Shown: positions 1 to 11,516, counted from the stretch's first letter. The stretch is 64,000 nt of DNA from Doris montereyensis (GCA_037039925.1 JAXRKP010001148.1:43501-107500); one strand, 5' to 3'. A program made the numbers and translations. Notes: generated by a model from the letters alone, not told the origin.

Positions 1-13
1 GTCTCGCTTGATG

Positions 14-240
14 AGTTTGATTTGATTTACCCCATCACTAAGGTGATCTCGGGGTTTTACAGATTTTGATTTTGCCCAGGCTGTCTTGTTAACGCCGAGA
101 TCTTTAACGATGCACCTCCTTTTTATCGTCCGTCTCTGTTGGGACTAGGTGTCGATCCACTACCTGGACCAAGGGGAGTAGATGTTTGGTTAGAAACGAC
201 ACCGTGCCTCCGACTACCAAATCCCCCTCTCACGATGATG
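14..240 (-). repeat. SINE-A copy (tRNA-derived SINE family)
   Basis: One of several copies of one dispersed family in this window (also near 1831, 2326, 11514, 41232, 44365 and 58612). Read on the minus strand, a complete copy has a tRNA-like head with a B-box-like GGTTCAAGGCC, a conserved body containing GTTAAAGATC and a 3' tail of AAATCAAATCAAAT. In this copy the tail (GATTTGATTTACCCC on the plus strand) is clear and the head is degraded. Family membership is seen directly; the family label is mine. Confidence 0.8.
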
Positions 241-1548
241 AAAAATATTTGTTTTGAAATTTTTACCATCAAATTCTGAGTTCTTCTAAATTCCATTAGA
301 TATTTTGGGTTAACTGCACCTCTAGGTTGCAGGCTTTTAGTCTACTGCTAACTGGTTTGAGTGAGAAAAGGTTGAAAACAGCACGGACCTGGAGACAAGT
401 GGCATTTGAGACATTGGTCTGATTAATACGTATGATCACACAGTTTTCCATTCGTTTCAATACAAATATCTCTCAGTATCTCAACACTAACATTTAAAGC
501 CTGCAGTTGAGTAAATAGAATTTTATCTCTGTAAATTGAACATCTTAAGTAGTGACAAAGTAGTATGCAGCCTATTTAAATTATATCAAAAGACACATTC
601 AAATACTGAGAAACTTTAAGTAGCAATCGCAATACCAATATCATTGTTGTCACAAATATTATTCTATATAAAGTCATTCAAAATATGTCCTCTGAGAAAA
701 ATATTGAAAAAATTATACCCAAAAAACTTCTAGAATTCAAAAGAAGAGAAGAATGAAAAGAAAAGAAAAAAGAAATCGAAACCAAATTTCATTTTTCGGG
801 CTCTTCACGGAAAAAAACTTTTTAAGGAATAAAAAATAAATAAAATGAAAAACAAGAAGTTATTGAATAGCATCTACTTAAATAATGCTCAAATTAAAAG
901 CTTCAGACGATAAATGAAGATGATTCTATAGGCATTGAGGAAAGAAATGAAACTTTCCTGAAATTTTACCTAGTTAATGACCAAAAGTTGTTTAATTGAA
1001 TACTTATCACATTTTGTGAATGGCGCACAATTGTTGACCTTTACGAGAGAGAGGGAGATCGAGGTGTGCCCTCATTTGAATAGGACATCTTGATCAAAGA
1101 TAGCTAAACAACGCCCCCTTTATTTTATGATAAAGATCAGGACAAGAAACCAGCAACCCCCTACCTCCGATTTGGTTGACTGATATAAACCGTTAGTATA
1201 AAAATAACAATGTCATTGATGTGTTCAATGCAAGTACAATTGTTCTATCGTCATGGCATGTTCAACTGGTACAATTGATAAGTTTCCATTTAGTTAAAAA
1301 ATTTGATAAAAAAAACCCAACAAAACTACCATTTCTATTTAAGTCAACAACAAGAAAGAGGAAAAAAGAAACTACCCCCACACTGCCCCAAAAAAAATTA
1401 CAATGGAAGAAAAAGCCATTTGTGAATGAAAACAAAAACAAAACAAGCTCTTTTGCTTTTGATCTGATGTTGACAATGAGAGACTCCATTCCGGGGTAAG
1501 TCCCCCTCTTCCATACTGGCGCTTTTTCTGTTCATGATATCCACTATC
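241..1548. other. AT-rich non-coding stretch
   Basis: A/T-rich sequence downstream of the AGPAT stop codon. A 92-codon open frame at 1221-1499 is low-complexity (K/T rich) with no recognisable domain, so I do not call it a gene. Part of this stretch may be AGPAT 3' UTR; I could not pick out a convincing polyadenylation site. Confidence 0.6.
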
Positions 1549-1682
1549 TTAATCTAAGCCAATTTCCTCACTCAATACGTGTGTGAAACATTTCATCATC
1601 TCTCTGGTTTCTGAGACTCGGTGACATCGTCTTTAGTCAACCTTCCGTTGAAATTGGAGGAAGAATTTCACTAGAACCTTTC
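1549..1682 (-). CDS. AGPAT1: AGPAT terminal exon with stop codon
   Basis: Acceptor TTTGCTCTTGCAG, then GKVLVK, LPPISTEG, LTKDDV and MMKCF in three frames, ending EEIGLD and a TAA stop at 1549-1551. The LPPI-x-T-x-GL-x-x-DDV pattern is the usual C-terminal segment of AGPATs. The three breaks (1663-1668, 1637-1643, 1606-1613) each look like one missing base in or beside a short homopolymer; adding three bases restores the phase. Confidence 0.87.
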
Positions 1683-4600
1683 CTGCAAGAGCAAATATAG
1701 GCACAACCAAAAATAAAAATCACCAAACATTATTAATGAATTTTAAAAATTCCCAATGAATGAAACGTAAATTGAAATTGATATTTTACAACTGCAGCAA
1801 TACATAAAATAAATCTCTCAATTTTTTTATTTGTTTTTACCCATCTCACAACTAAGGTGATACTTCGTTGTTGGCAAGACTTTTTAATTTTGCCAACATT
1901 GTCCTAGTGTTAAGTCAAGGGGATCTTTAACATGCACAGAGTGTTGTGTGATCTGTACACAAGGTCCTCCTTTATATCACCGTCTCTGACTTGAGACTAG
2001 GTGTCAATCCAACAACATGGACCAGGGGAGGATGGGTTTTATGAAACTTGAAAACAATTTGCAACCTGTCAGGCATGAACTCACGACCTTCTGGTTGACA
2101 GGCAGACATCTACCTTTTGACCACTCAATCTCTCAATGAAGTCTTACACGATTTTACAAATCATTTCTAAAAATAGACATTTTTGTGAGACACAAACAGC
2201 CATCGTCTTAGTAGTTAGAAATGAAACAGTTTGTGACACTGACTAACAAACTGATTGAAAATGATACTCAAAAGAGGCGTGACAAAACCAAACCGCAGTG
2301 TTGTGTGAGTCGGTAATCACCATGGCTTGATTTGATTTGATTTTACACACATCACATATATACGGCAATCTTGGGGGTTTTGGTAGGATTCTAAACATTG
2401 CCCCGAACTGTCCTGTAAACAGCCAAAGGATCTTTGACTTGCACAGTGTTGTTATCTGCACACAGGACCTCCTTTTTATTGTCCGTCTCCGAGTGGACTA
2501 GGTGTTGGTCCACCTCGACCTGGGGATAGTTTTACTCCCCCGCAAAATAAAAACCTCAGAAAACTTTTCAACTTGCTGGGCCTTGAACCCACGACCTTTT
2601 GGTTGAGAGGCCGCCTTGCCTCTGGACTCTTAAGTCCACATTCTCTGCGGCGCTGTTTCAAAATGCTGGACAGTCCAAGTGGGTTATTCACAACATTCTA
2701 ACTCATAGAAAAGGTACTTTCCTTTACTTTCCTTTTGACTCAAGTGTGAATGAGTACCAGCTTGGGTAGAGAAAAATCTTGTCAGAGTGTTAGTACAAAG
2801 TGCCTAACAGGCAGATGTACTGTATGCTCCCTATGGAGTTGAAAGACTTTGAATGATGTGATTAACTGCAGAATATTTGATGTACAGTCTGTGAGCCTGC
2901 ACTTGTGTAGGGATACGGACTAAATCCATTTTATCTTTAAATTTTTCATTAAACTATAAAAGAGAGGAGAACAATCCAAACCGTCATCGAATCTCTTGGC
3001 CACTTTGTCATAGAACTGATTGTATGATGAAAACACAATGGGAACCACAGAACCTGAAATAAAAAACAAACAACATTAGGATCATCATCTTAATGACTAA
3101 AACGTATAATAAATGGTATATATATATATATATATATATGATCAAAGCCGCTTGGTTGGAACAGCACCGTTCCACGGACACCGTTCAATTAAGCGGCATA
3201 CATGGGACAACCGTATAGTGGTTTTTTTACCTTTGGTTATTTTTTGTTGCTCTTGCAGGAATAATAAATGGTATATATATATACAATCAAGCCGATTTGT
3301 TGGAACAGCACCGTTTCAATCTCCAATTAAACAGCATACATGAGACAGCTTTATAGTGTATTACACATGTGCACACATGATTACGATAAATGGTACAAAT
3401 ACATTCTTATTTCTTCTCTATACAGTATTATATATTATTTCGTAATCACATTATATCGATTTGACCTCTGGTGTGTTTCAAAAATCATAATTGAACACAA
3501 TGTAAAATACATTTGCACATGTATAACATGCACATAAATGTTCGATGCACATACATGTATATATATATATATCTAAGAGGGTTCTTTGGAAGTCTATTTT
3601 ACTACAACACAAAAGAAGCCTGCTCTCGTTTGATGTGTGGCAGCAACCTCTGTCTAAACCAGCATTTAGCCAGCCTTCATCGTTGTCAATCATCTGATGT
3701 GATAAACTTATCTCGTTGTCTTATTCACACATCTATGCAACTTAACTACACCTGCCATCCAAATATATCTGTGTGGGCATAGTATAATGATCGCACACTC
3801 CATCGGAACACTCACAATGATTGTGTGTTGTGTCGCCTCACTTAGGGGCAGACGTGTTTCTGTGCTCCACTCTAATCTGGATGTTTATGTGTCCATTTCA
3901 TTTTTAACATCCAGGATTCTTATATCTACACATTCGTCAAATCCTAGTCTTTTGAACTGTGTTTGAATCTTCTATTCTAAATAAGATCTTTCGTTTATTT
4001 CTAAATTTGAAGATGGACTTTACAACATCAAGTCATTTCATTCGTTCAGGTTTGGTGACATTTTTACTCCTTTCCGTTATCCGATTTTTTACTCACCACA
4101 TGCTACAAACCATTCACGCTCACAAACAATAACATTAAAAACGACTTTTTTACCAACGACCCAGAGACAATCAATCGTGGTGGCAACCTAAGGGATGACT
4201 TATTCAAACAATATAATGATCGGAGGCCCCAACGTTGCAGTCGGGAGCTCCCCCCCTCAAACACTCACGACGGTTCCTTGTTTTGATGACTACAACAACG
4301 ACGAAAATAACAACAACTGGGCAGGACAAACCAACGAAAACATCGCATTCCTGAGCACACCCCAAGGGTTATGCGCAGTAAAAAGCAACACACCAGTTGA
4401 TCTCGACATTAAATAATAATCCTGACCGATGTTCAATCTGCACAACAGCAACACATAATTGGATTGACAATTTACATGAAAAGGATAATAACCATGTTAA
4501 AGTCTACTCTTGAACGCTCAGTCATCACGAATTTAAAAAGCAGACTGATTCAAGACCTGATTATTGAATCTGATGTTGATATTGCTTTCCTCACAGAATC

Positions 4601-7600
4601 ATGGCTTCAGCAAAAGGTGATGAGGTAATCATCAACGACCTAACTCCCCAGGGGTTCAAGCCAACACCCCCTGTACCGAGACTCAGCAGTTCGGGAGGGG
4701 GCTATAATGTAATTAGCAAATGCAATCTCAACATAAAAACAGCGATCACCACACTTAAATCCCATTCGAATGTTAGAGTGCACACTTCAAACAAAGGACA
4801 ATCAACAACCTTCTGTGCATATATAGGTCCCCCCGCCTAGTAAGAAGAACAAACTTAAAGTATAGGATTTCGTTGCTGATTTTCAAACCCTGCTAGAAAG
4901 TTACACGACAAAAAAGAACAGGACTATCATACTTGGTGACTTTAATCTACACTATGATAATTCGCATAACCCAAATTCCAATACCGTAAAAACCAATTCT
5001 AACATCAAATAGCTCCAAGCTGCACTTAAAGCGGCAACGCATGTAAAACAACATACATTAGACTGGGTTGTAACCCGATGTGAGGAAATTTACAACCTTT
5101 CATTGAGCGGATAAAAGCGTCTCTGACCACTTTGTCATTACTTTCAGAAATCAACGTGAAAAACAACTCCCAGGCAGAAAATTACATTAAGAAGAAAAGC
5201 TTTGATCACACGACACTAGAGACTGACATTAAACGTGTTGTCCCGAGCCTTCTGACAAGTACCAATATCATCGAAACCTACAACAACACACTAAGGCAGC
5301 TGCTTGATCACCATGCACCTATTGAACACCGCACAGTCACCGATCACCCATCAGCACTGTGGCTGACAGGGGAGATAAAGCTAGTCAAAGCGGAACGACG
5401 ACAAGCACAGAGAGAAAATGGCGCTCTACAAGCCTGGAGATACACAAACAAATTTACAAACAACATAACAACAAAATAAAAGCTCTTAATTAAAGCTGCA
5501 AAGGCTTGATATTATAACAGCAAAATCAATGAATGCACAACTGCGCATGCCCTGTTTCACATAACCAGCAAAATGACGGGCAAAGCTAGCAAATCTGATA
5601 AAGAAAATGTTCCAACCGGGGACTCAAAGAATTTTTCCGACAAGAATCTTCCGAAAAGCTTTAAGACGCTCTAATTCAATCATGAAGAAAAGGAGCGCTT
5701 CCTGGTATCACCGGAAACGTTACATTTCGCTCGATCGTAATCTACCAATCAAATTGCTATGTGTTATCATCGAGCGAGTGTCGCGAGATAGAGAAGAGTA
5801 AAAACAGATTCCTGAAAACCTGGCAATTTAGCATGGAAATGGGTGAGTGGTAATGGTTTATCTTTTTCAACTTGAGGTACAACACGCTGTTGTCAATAAA
5901 ACCTATCATCATACATCATCAGAAAGTGCCAAGATATGATATGTGTAAGTTGTGTCTGTTTAGTGATATCGTTCGCTGTCTGTCTACCGCGTGAAGCGGG
6001 TTTGGACTTCTCTAGTAAAAAAAAAAAGAACGACCTACCAGTAACACCTGCTAACCGCCCACATAATCTACTGACTGTACTTGCCTGTGCTTGAATGGCG
6101 AGATGAAAAGCTCCTTCTTGAAAGGAAGCATGTCTTTCCGTGATTGCGGGTGCCTTCTGGGAATATGGCTATTTTCATCTGTTGATTGTTGATGTAAAAA
6201 AAAGTGGACAACAAATAGTTTTAATTCTGAGTCAAAAGTGTGTTTGTTTTAAGTGAAAGAGCGAAAGGAGAGAAATAAGGACCTACAAGCACCCCATGCC
6301 AAGCGCCCATAAGAGAAACAGAGAGACAGACAGATACATTGACTCAGACAGAAACACACACACAAATCAAATGTAATTATAATAACAACCATATAGGTTT
6401 CACAAAATGGTCCATCCCCATTTCCCTCTTTTTGTCAAAATATACATGTTATACATATACATGTTAAAGCTTAGAACATGAGGATTCCAGATATATGACT
6501 TTAAGAGATAGTAAAGGACTGTGGAGCAAGTAAATTAGCTTTTTAAAAGTCATGTTTTTCAGTCAAAGGGCATAACTGTGAAAATTCTAGGTCCACGCCT
6601 TTTAGCTGCTCGCGTCCGTCGACCGAGGTTTCCCTGGCGTTTATTTAGTCCAGCTTGGGCATCGTGTTTCCTGACTTTTCCCTAGTTCTCAATAAGATTC
6701 AGGACGGTCAATGTTTGAGAGTTTCCCTTTCACAGTTCCACGTCAGCCAGTGGTCAAAGAGTGCCGGTGCCTTACCGTTGATCAGATGACCGCGCGATCC
6801 GGATCGTGTGGATGATGAAAATGAAAACCAATGCCTTTTGTCCCGTTTTTGTAAAATTCTGTGATTGACGCCTTTATACTATCCTTATTACGTGTTACGG
6901 GTTTATCGTGTGTACCATTCTGCTCAAACTGGCGTGAATCTTGTTATAATTTTGAGTGAGGATTAGTAAAGACCCATTTGCCAATAGAGAGAGCCATATG
7001 TGGTGATCTCAGAGAGAGAGATTAGAGAGAGAGAAGAGAGAGAGAGATGAAATAATTGCATGTGAAAGAATGAAGTACCAGCAACAAAACCTGGCCGAAA
7101 GAAAGCGCTTTTGACGACAATTGTTCCTTTCTCACATTAACACTCCCGGCATCACTCATTGCCTAACTATCACAGTCACATAGAGCCCCACTAGACTAGC
7201 ACAAACTTGATCGCTGGGATCGAAATAAATCAAAGGACGGGGATGGGAGCAGTAGCTGGCAAATCTTGAACTCTACTTGAACCTGTGCTATTAGTATTAT
7301 TTTCTCTCTCTCTTGAAATCGTTTTTAGTAATATTGTATTGTTATGCCAAGGGGAGACTGTGCATAGTGGAGACTAAAGTCACTATCATTGTAATGGACT
7401 TCCTAAACCTCCCCAATTATCTTGTCTTTATTAGAACATAATAAATCATGAAAGCTATTGATTGCGGGACTTCTTTACATAGTTTCACTCATTAGAACAT
7501 AATAAATCTAACCTAGGCGGTCGGTCTCCTCTGATGTCAGATCTAAGTCCACATTTTTGCTAAGTTTCACCGTAAAGTAATGGGATAAAGCCAACCAGAC

Positions 7601-10496
7601 AATTTAAAAACAAAAATTTCATGATTTCCCGGCAGCTTGAACGGACAATCTCAGCAAATACCGTTATTAATCTCAGATCGAAAAATATTTTTGTCCAGCC
7701 ATGATCTCAGAGTAGTCTCATCATCGCTCTCATTTAGAGTTACCTATGCATTGTGTCTTTGCACAGAATACATGGTGGTTTTAAGATCAAAAAACGGCGC
7801 TTCTAAGTATTTTTCAACTGTTTTTTTCAGCTCTTAATGTGTGTTCAAACATAGTTGTTCCGAAAATCTGAAACCTTACTCCCTCACGTGATACTGCAAA
7901 AGATAAACTCTAGGAAAATTTTCTTTGAACAAATGAATTAAAGAAAACAGAATAAGGTCGTTGACCTCACCGCTTAAGGTGAGGGACTTATTAAAAAGAC
8001 AATGTGGTCTGTCTGGAGCGTTCATTTCACAAAAACACACAAATTGAAAGCAAATTTCACAATATTATGGACGAAAAAAACATGCAAATGATTAGACATC
8101 CCATTTTGAAAGCAAATTTCACCATATTTATTCTCTTTCAGAATATACACTTTGAAGATTCACTTAATTATCAAGAGTTCAGGGTTATCATTTTTCCATT
8201 TCAATGTGTTATATATATATTTTCCTTCAGTTGCCATTACAAAAGAAATTGCAAAATCTGAAACCAGATCACGTGCATAAAAGATAAATTCTTTAGTCGT
8301 GTTCTGTGAAATTTTCGGAACAGTCCCTCTTACATAACATAGGCATAGAAAAGTTCTTTTTTAGCCACAACAAAAGTTCCTTGGCCAGCGCTGACCTAGA
8401 ATCATAATAAAGCCTAAGCGTGAATCTTGTTTCATTGAAGTAGGAAATGGTATGTGGTGATCTCAGGTTGACGCCACAAGAAAAATAAGATGAAATAACA
8501 TGAAAGAATGAAAGCAAAAAATTAGGAACTCACAGTATTATGTTTTATAGGAGTGATGAGAAGAAATAAATAATGATGATGATGTTCGATAATATATCAC
8601 ATTAGACTACAGTGGAGCCTCTCTAATCGGGACCCAGTGGGATCGGGGAAACCCGGCATTTCAGGAAAAACCTAAGTTAACAATACAATATTTACATTAA
8701 ATGGGAAAATTTTTCGAGACACATGCATATTATCATCCCATTTCCCCCGGATTTATTTCTTCCAACACACTTGTTATCCAAATTTGATTTCTGTGTTAGA
8801 AAAGCATCAATTATTACACCTGCATCGTGAATAGCCACACATTACATAACATGTACAGATGTCGAAAGTGCCAGTTCCAGACGACCGTAAATAAGCCAGA
8901 CACCCAGAACCCATTATGAAGGTGCGAAAGCCAATCGATTCACATGCTCAACCACCTAACAATACAGTACCATATTGACATGGTGTGGCAATTAAGAAAA
9001 CAGATTTGTGGACTGTCATGGTCAATCACAAGAATGGACAAGGAGATTTAAAATTTAACGATTCACCATGCATTCTTGATTCGTGTCTTATTTACCAGGA
9101 AAATTGACTGTGAGTGTGAAGAAAGACATCTCTGATAAATGCCTTGTTTGATCAACTGGTCCTATTTGCTACTTGTTCCAAATTTGTTTAATTTTGCATT
9201 TAACAACTCACAAAGAAGACTTAGATACCTCAAACTGCAGAGAAAACCAAAATCCCCAAGTCCCCAGGAAATGGGGATATGCTGACACGCGTAAATATAT
9301 CTAAGTTTCAAACCCATTAATAAGCATCTACAAAAACTTGATAAATGCCTTGTTTTGATAACAGGTTTTTGCTTCTGCTGTAAAATTTACTTTGGTGCAT
9401 GTGCGCGGTTGGAACATAACACCAGCAAAAAATGAAAGATTAAAAGAAAAGAAGTAGGATCTAACAGCTACCTCCGCGCAATAAAACAAATGAGAATCAT
9501 CCTCATCAAGTTCTGCCTACCCTATACTGACCCAAAAATACCTGTAAGTAACATTTGAAGAAAGAACGACAAATGAAAAGAGAGAAAACAAAGCACTTGA
9601 AATCAACCACCTGTTGAAATAGCAGCATGACCGAAAGGACAAGGATCAGAAACCTACCAATCATGTCGACGGACTTTGATGATTTACGACAAGGATTCCA
9701 GCCTGATCACCCTTCAAATTTTCTTCTGTGGACGATGAATTCTAATCCACAGATCCGACGAAGAGCTACCAACGTGCAAGCTTTAACAAAGCTGAAAAAT
9801 AAAAAATTTTAACGCTTTTTCCATTAAAGTGACAATTTTTGAAGTCATGGGTGAGGCAAAACAATGAGTTGGAAGGAATAAGTTATAACACATAAAATTG
9901 AAATTTCCTTGCTGCATGTAGATCTAGATCTAGATCTAGATCTATCTGACTGTGATTATATGAAACTTATTTTGCCAAGAATATTTTAGATCTAGCAAAG
10001 AATACTTGGATAAATCTAGATCTATCTAGATGTTAGATCTAGATCTGTGATCTAAACCAAAGTCTCTCCTTTCATTCAAATTAAAATCTACACTCAGAAC
10101 ACTTATTGATCACCTGATAATTTGGACGAAAAGACTTGCCCAGTGTTGTGTCAGAACACTCTCTAGGCTGATGGAATATATCTAGATCTAGAGTTAGATC
10201 TGACTACTTGTTAATTATTCTATATCTTTTCTAGATTTAGATCTAGATCAAATCATGCTCTGGGCAAAAAGGAATAATTTGGATTGTTATATTTAATTCA
10301 TACTCACAGGTGATTATCTCTGTAACGTGGTCGAGGCAATGAATAGAAGATGCAGAAGAATGCAATAACTGTCATGCCAAAGATAAAACAAAATCATCTT
10401 AAACATATACTTGAAACACTGACTTCGTTGATATAGGACAGGGACAATCAACAGAACTGCAGCTAGTATTAACTGCCAGAAACATAATCCCTCCAT
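1549..10496 (-). CDS. AGPAT1: AGPAT: 1-acyl-sn-glycerol-3-phosphate acyltransferase (alpha/beta type), split gene, one exon not located
   Basis: Transfers an acyl chain from acyl-CoA to lysophosphatidic acid, giving phosphatidic acid; the family acts in the endoplasmic reticulum membrane. Exons found, in transcript order: 10308-10496, 9658-9791, 8334-8395, (missing), 6081-6178, 2982-3053, 1549-1682. The joined product begins with a hydrophobic anchor, then FKYMFKMILFYLW, a P-R-P-R-Y-R-D-N segment, LVVNHQS with VDMIG (acyltransferase block I, catalytic His and Asp), VVAKKELFYA, IFPEGTRNHG (block III), GAFHLAIQAQ, VPIVFSSYNQFY (block IV) and a C-terminal DDV segment. Splice phases agree at all four junctions where both sides were found. 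The missing exon should encode the F-I-D-R block (block II) and lie between 6179 and 8333. Nine frame breaks of one or two bases occur, several in homopolymers. Alpha versus beta subtype is undecided; the symbol marks the closest family. Confidence 0.9.
1831..2128 (-). repeat. SINE-A copy
   Basis: Diverged full-length copy in the AGPAT intergenic/3' flank. The 3' tail is at the left, the GGATCTTTAAC body motif near 1920, and the tRNA-like head at the right, with CATGAACTCACGACCTTCTGG (reverse of the B-box side) near 2073. About 400 bp from a second copy in the same orientation. Confidence 0.8.
2326..2650 (-). repeat. SINE-A copy, well preserved
   Basis: Best preserved head of the family. Read on the minus strand, the tRNA-like part has a B-box-like GGTTCAAGGCC (2579-2589) and a preceding variable arm with GCCTCTCAACCAAAAGG. 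The 3' end is a TTTGATTTGATTT tail on the plus strand. It sits inside the last AGPAT intron. Confidence 0.85.
2982..3053 (-). CDS. AGPAT1: AGPAT exon with VPIV block IV
   Basis: Intact 72-nt exon between the acceptor TTTTATTTCAG and a GTTTGG donor, reading VVPIVFSSYNQFYDKV and then AKRFDDG. It matches the V-P-I-V-x-S-S-Y-x-x-F-Y block IV of AGPAT1/2. Entry (two bases completing AGT) and exit (one G) phases fit both neighbours. It has no frame break. Confidence 0.92.
3100..3375 (+). repeat. Partial tandem duplication with (TA)n tract
   Basis: Two tandem copies begin with AATAAATGGTATATATATA (near 3107 and 3264), each followed by TTGGTTGGAACAGCACCGTT or a close variant and a CATACATGRGACA block. 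The first copy carries a longer (TA)n run. A third, very short start (ATAAATGGTACAAATAC) follows near 3385. It lies inside the AGPAT intron upstream of exon 2982-3053. Function unknown. Confidence 0.75.
3390..4190. other. Intronic sequence, no gene recognised
   Basis: Short open frames overlap here on both strands but none has a recognisable domain. The segment around 3590-3780 looks like ordinary intron DNA of AGPAT. Its right end runs into the decayed LINE. Confidence 0.5.
4190..5700 (+). mobile_element. Decayed non-LTR retrotransposon (CR1/L2-like), endonuclease region
   Basis: Plus-strand remnant of a LINE ORF2. Pieces in order: an apurinic-endonuclease start (DVDIAFLTESWLQQ near 4570-4615, then SSSGGGYNV near 4690), RTIILGDFNLHYDN near 4920, LDWVV near 5058, SDHFVI near 5126, and a post-endonuclease linker (EIKLVKAERRQAQRENGALQ near 5370, YYNSKI near 5510). 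These are the E-x-W, G-D-F-N and S-D-H signatures of the EEP endonuclease family. The frame is interrupted by stops and shifts, and no reverse transcriptase domain follows, so the copy is truncated. It is antisense to AGPAT within an intron. Assignment to CR1/L2 rather than another clade is tentative. Confidence 0.8.
6081..6178 (-). CDS. AGPAT1: AGPAT exon with PEGTR block III
   Basis: Acceptor after a T-rich tract (ATCAACAG at 6179-6186), then MKIAIFPEGTRNHG, followed after two breaks by MLPFKK and GAFHLAIQAQ. The PEGTR motif binds the glycerol-phosphate headgroup in this family. Breaks lie at 6129-6137 (one base missing after GGAAAGAC) and at 6110-6119 (GAAGGAGC, one G missing). The length of 98 nt plus two equals 100, exactly the phase-1 end that joins the next exon. 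The donor is GTACAG. Confidence 0.9.
6225..6345 (+). repeat. Repeat B fragment
   Basis: Matches the right part of a second dispersed family (repeat B), whose full form reads GAAATTTACCCTATCCACC, then TGGTGATCTCAGGGTGAATT, an A/G-rich part, and ATAGGACCTACCAGCAGCGC. Only the AGTGAAAGAGCGAAAGGAG...AGGACCTACAAGC part is visible here. The fragment lies just upstream of the AGPAT PEGTR exon acceptor. Confidence 0.55.
6985..7090 (+). repeat. Repeat B fragment with (GA)n expansion
   Basis: Contains ATATGTGGTGATCTCAGAG followed by a GA-rich run and GAATGAAGTACCAGCAACA, matching the middle and right of repeat B, with the A/G-rich segment locally expanded to GAGAGA. A similar copy lies near 8440-8525. 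Confidence 0.55.
8334..8395 (-). CDS. AGPAT1: AGPAT exon 3 (AKKEL segment)
   Basis: Short exon after the acceptor GATTCTAG, ending at a GTAAGA donor. It begins in the phase set by exon 2 and, after one frame break near 8374-8384, reads TFVVAKKELFYAYV. This aligns with the conserved V-P-I-A-K-R-E-L-L segment that follows block I in AGPATs. Its 62 nt are off by one from the expected phase, in line with a single break. It is the weakest of the AGPAT exons because it is so short. Confidence 0.7.
8440..8540 (+). repeat. Repeat B fragment
   Basis: GGAAATGGTATGTGGTGATCTCAGG followed by an A/G-rich stretch and GAAAGAATGAAAGC, with an end (AGGAACTCACA) comparable to other repeat B copies. Just upstream of AGPAT exon 3. 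Confidence 0.5.
8608..8735 (+). mobile_element. Possible DNA-transposon terminus (pogo/Tigger-like TIR)
   Basis: CAGTGGAGCCTCTCTAATCG followed by GGGAAACCCGGC resembles the CAGTGGAACCTC-type terminal inverted repeat of pogo/Tigger and related MITEs. I did not find the matching inverted end, so this could be a solo end or chance similarity. Confidence 0.35.
8740..9620. other. Intronic sequence, no gene recognised
   Basis: AGPAT intron 2. No open frame with a domain and no clear repeat apart from short A/G-rich parts resembling repeat B near 9430-9490. Confidence 0.5.
9658..9791 (-). CDS. AGPAT1: AGPAT exon 2 (NHQS acyltransferase block I)
   Basis: Starts after the acceptor TTTTTATTTTTCAG, in phase with exon 1 (CT+C), reading LFVKACTLVALRRICGLEF. 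It contains ILVVNHQS and then VDMIG, i.e. the NHxxxxD catalytic motif. The frame breaks twice: near 9704-9715 (GAAGGGTGATC) and at 9668-9675, where one T seems missing between AGT and CC of a Ser-Ser pair. It ends at a GTAGGT donor in phase 1. Net length is a multiple consistent with two compensating single-base errors. Confidence 0.88.
9918..10255. repeat. TAGATCTAGA-rich stretch
   Basis: AGATCTAGATCTAGATCTAG at 9922 and at least six more GATCTAGA or TCTAGATC words follow within 340 bp of AGPAT intron 1. The same palindromic word recurs elsewhere (12435, 51230, 52030, 53170) and inside the 48-bp satellite at 34.4-36.1 kb. Confidence 0.75.
10308..10496 (-). CDS. AGPAT1: AGPAT exon 1 (start codon, membrane anchor)
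   Basis: ATG at 10494-10496 opens a hydrophobic N-terminus, followed by FKYMFKMILFYLW, which matches the K-Y-x-F-K segment after the anchor of animal AGPATs. The original frame stops at codon 61. A shift near 10374-10383 gives MTVIAFFCIF, then SLPRPRYRDNHL, and ends at a GTGAGT donor in phase 2. The length is 189 nt, one more than the splice phase requires, which agrees with one surplus base. First in-frame ATG; further 5' UTR exons cannot be excluded. Confidence 0.82.
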
Positions 10497-11395
10497 CGTT
10501 AATGGTAATTAATCGAAAGAAAAATGAAACTCTGGAGGATAGATTTTCACAATCTCAAAGCCAGTTTCAGGGTCCACTACAAAGTTCGTTTTCTCTCACT
10601 CACTCACTAAAGCTAGTGTCACCGATTACGTGTTTTAGATAATAATCGACTTTGAATGGCTAAGTATTTAATTCGTGGACTAAATTCTGCCTGGGAAAGT
10701 CTTTTCAGTGACAAAGCACAATACTATACTATAGGTGACTTCACCAAAGAAGACGTAACAGGCGTGAGATGTTTCGGATATAATCTATAGTCAGGCAACA
10801 AAGGAGTAAATATATCTGCACATTTATACAGGTATCACTCAGCGTGATGTCAGAAGCAGAGCCAAAGAAAAAGAAATGAGAATGAAGAGGAGAAGTTAAG
10901 TCGAGGGCGAAAAGACATGAATTATTAGAATTATAATGAATAGAATGGAAAAGGAAAGAAATCAGACTGGGGGGGGGGGGGGGTATTCATGATGTGTTCA
11001 TGAAAGCAAAGAAAACGTAGACCTGAATCTAGAAATACAAAGAAAGAGCCATGCTGCCATGTTTGGTCTAACTGCATTATAATTGATGTCTTCCTATGAA
11101 ATACAAATAATTAATCATCGGTAAGCTTTTTAATACAAAGATATAGTCAAAACTTTTTAAGAATATTTTTTTCTTTTTCATGTATCGATCCATTCTATTA
11201 ATTAGTTTTCTTTGAAATTCAGCTGGGTGATCGTGTATTGCACTTAAAGATTCTTGGCATATATGTGATTTTATCTCCTTGAACGTCATATCTCCTCAAA
11301 CATGATCATGCTAGAAAAGCAAAACAAGAATAAAAGCCTTGTTTTGTTATTTCTTCTTCTTTAGTGTGTCTCTATTCAATCTCCTGTCTGTTTGT
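10497..11395. other. AGPAT upstream region
   Basis: Upstream side of AGPAT. It contains a G15-17 run (10968-10983) and AT-rich sequence. A 70-codon minus-strand frame at 11077-11289 has no recognisable domain. No TATA box or other promoter element could be assigned with confidence. Confidence 0.5.
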
Positions 11396-11435
11396 CTGTC
11401 TGTATGTATGTCTCTCTCTCTCTCTGTCTGTCTGG

Positions 11436-11513
<78 letters not shown>
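11396..11513 (+). repeat. (TC)n / (TGTC)n microsatellite
   Basis: A run of TCTCTC about 80 bp long, preceded by TGTCTGTCTGT. It joins directly onto a SINE-A body on its right, so it sits within or at the broken head of that SINE copy. Confidence 0.95.

Positions 11514-11516
<3 letters not shown>

Noticed and set aside
6081..6090. GC donor (CAG|GCAAGT) for the AGPAT PEGTR exon
   Set aside because: It looks like a good GC donor but gives the wrong phase for the next exon; the GTACAG a few bases on fits the phase.
8004..8261. 85-codon plus-strand open frame within AGPAT intron 3
   Set aside because: F/I/H-rich AT-biased sequence, no domain.
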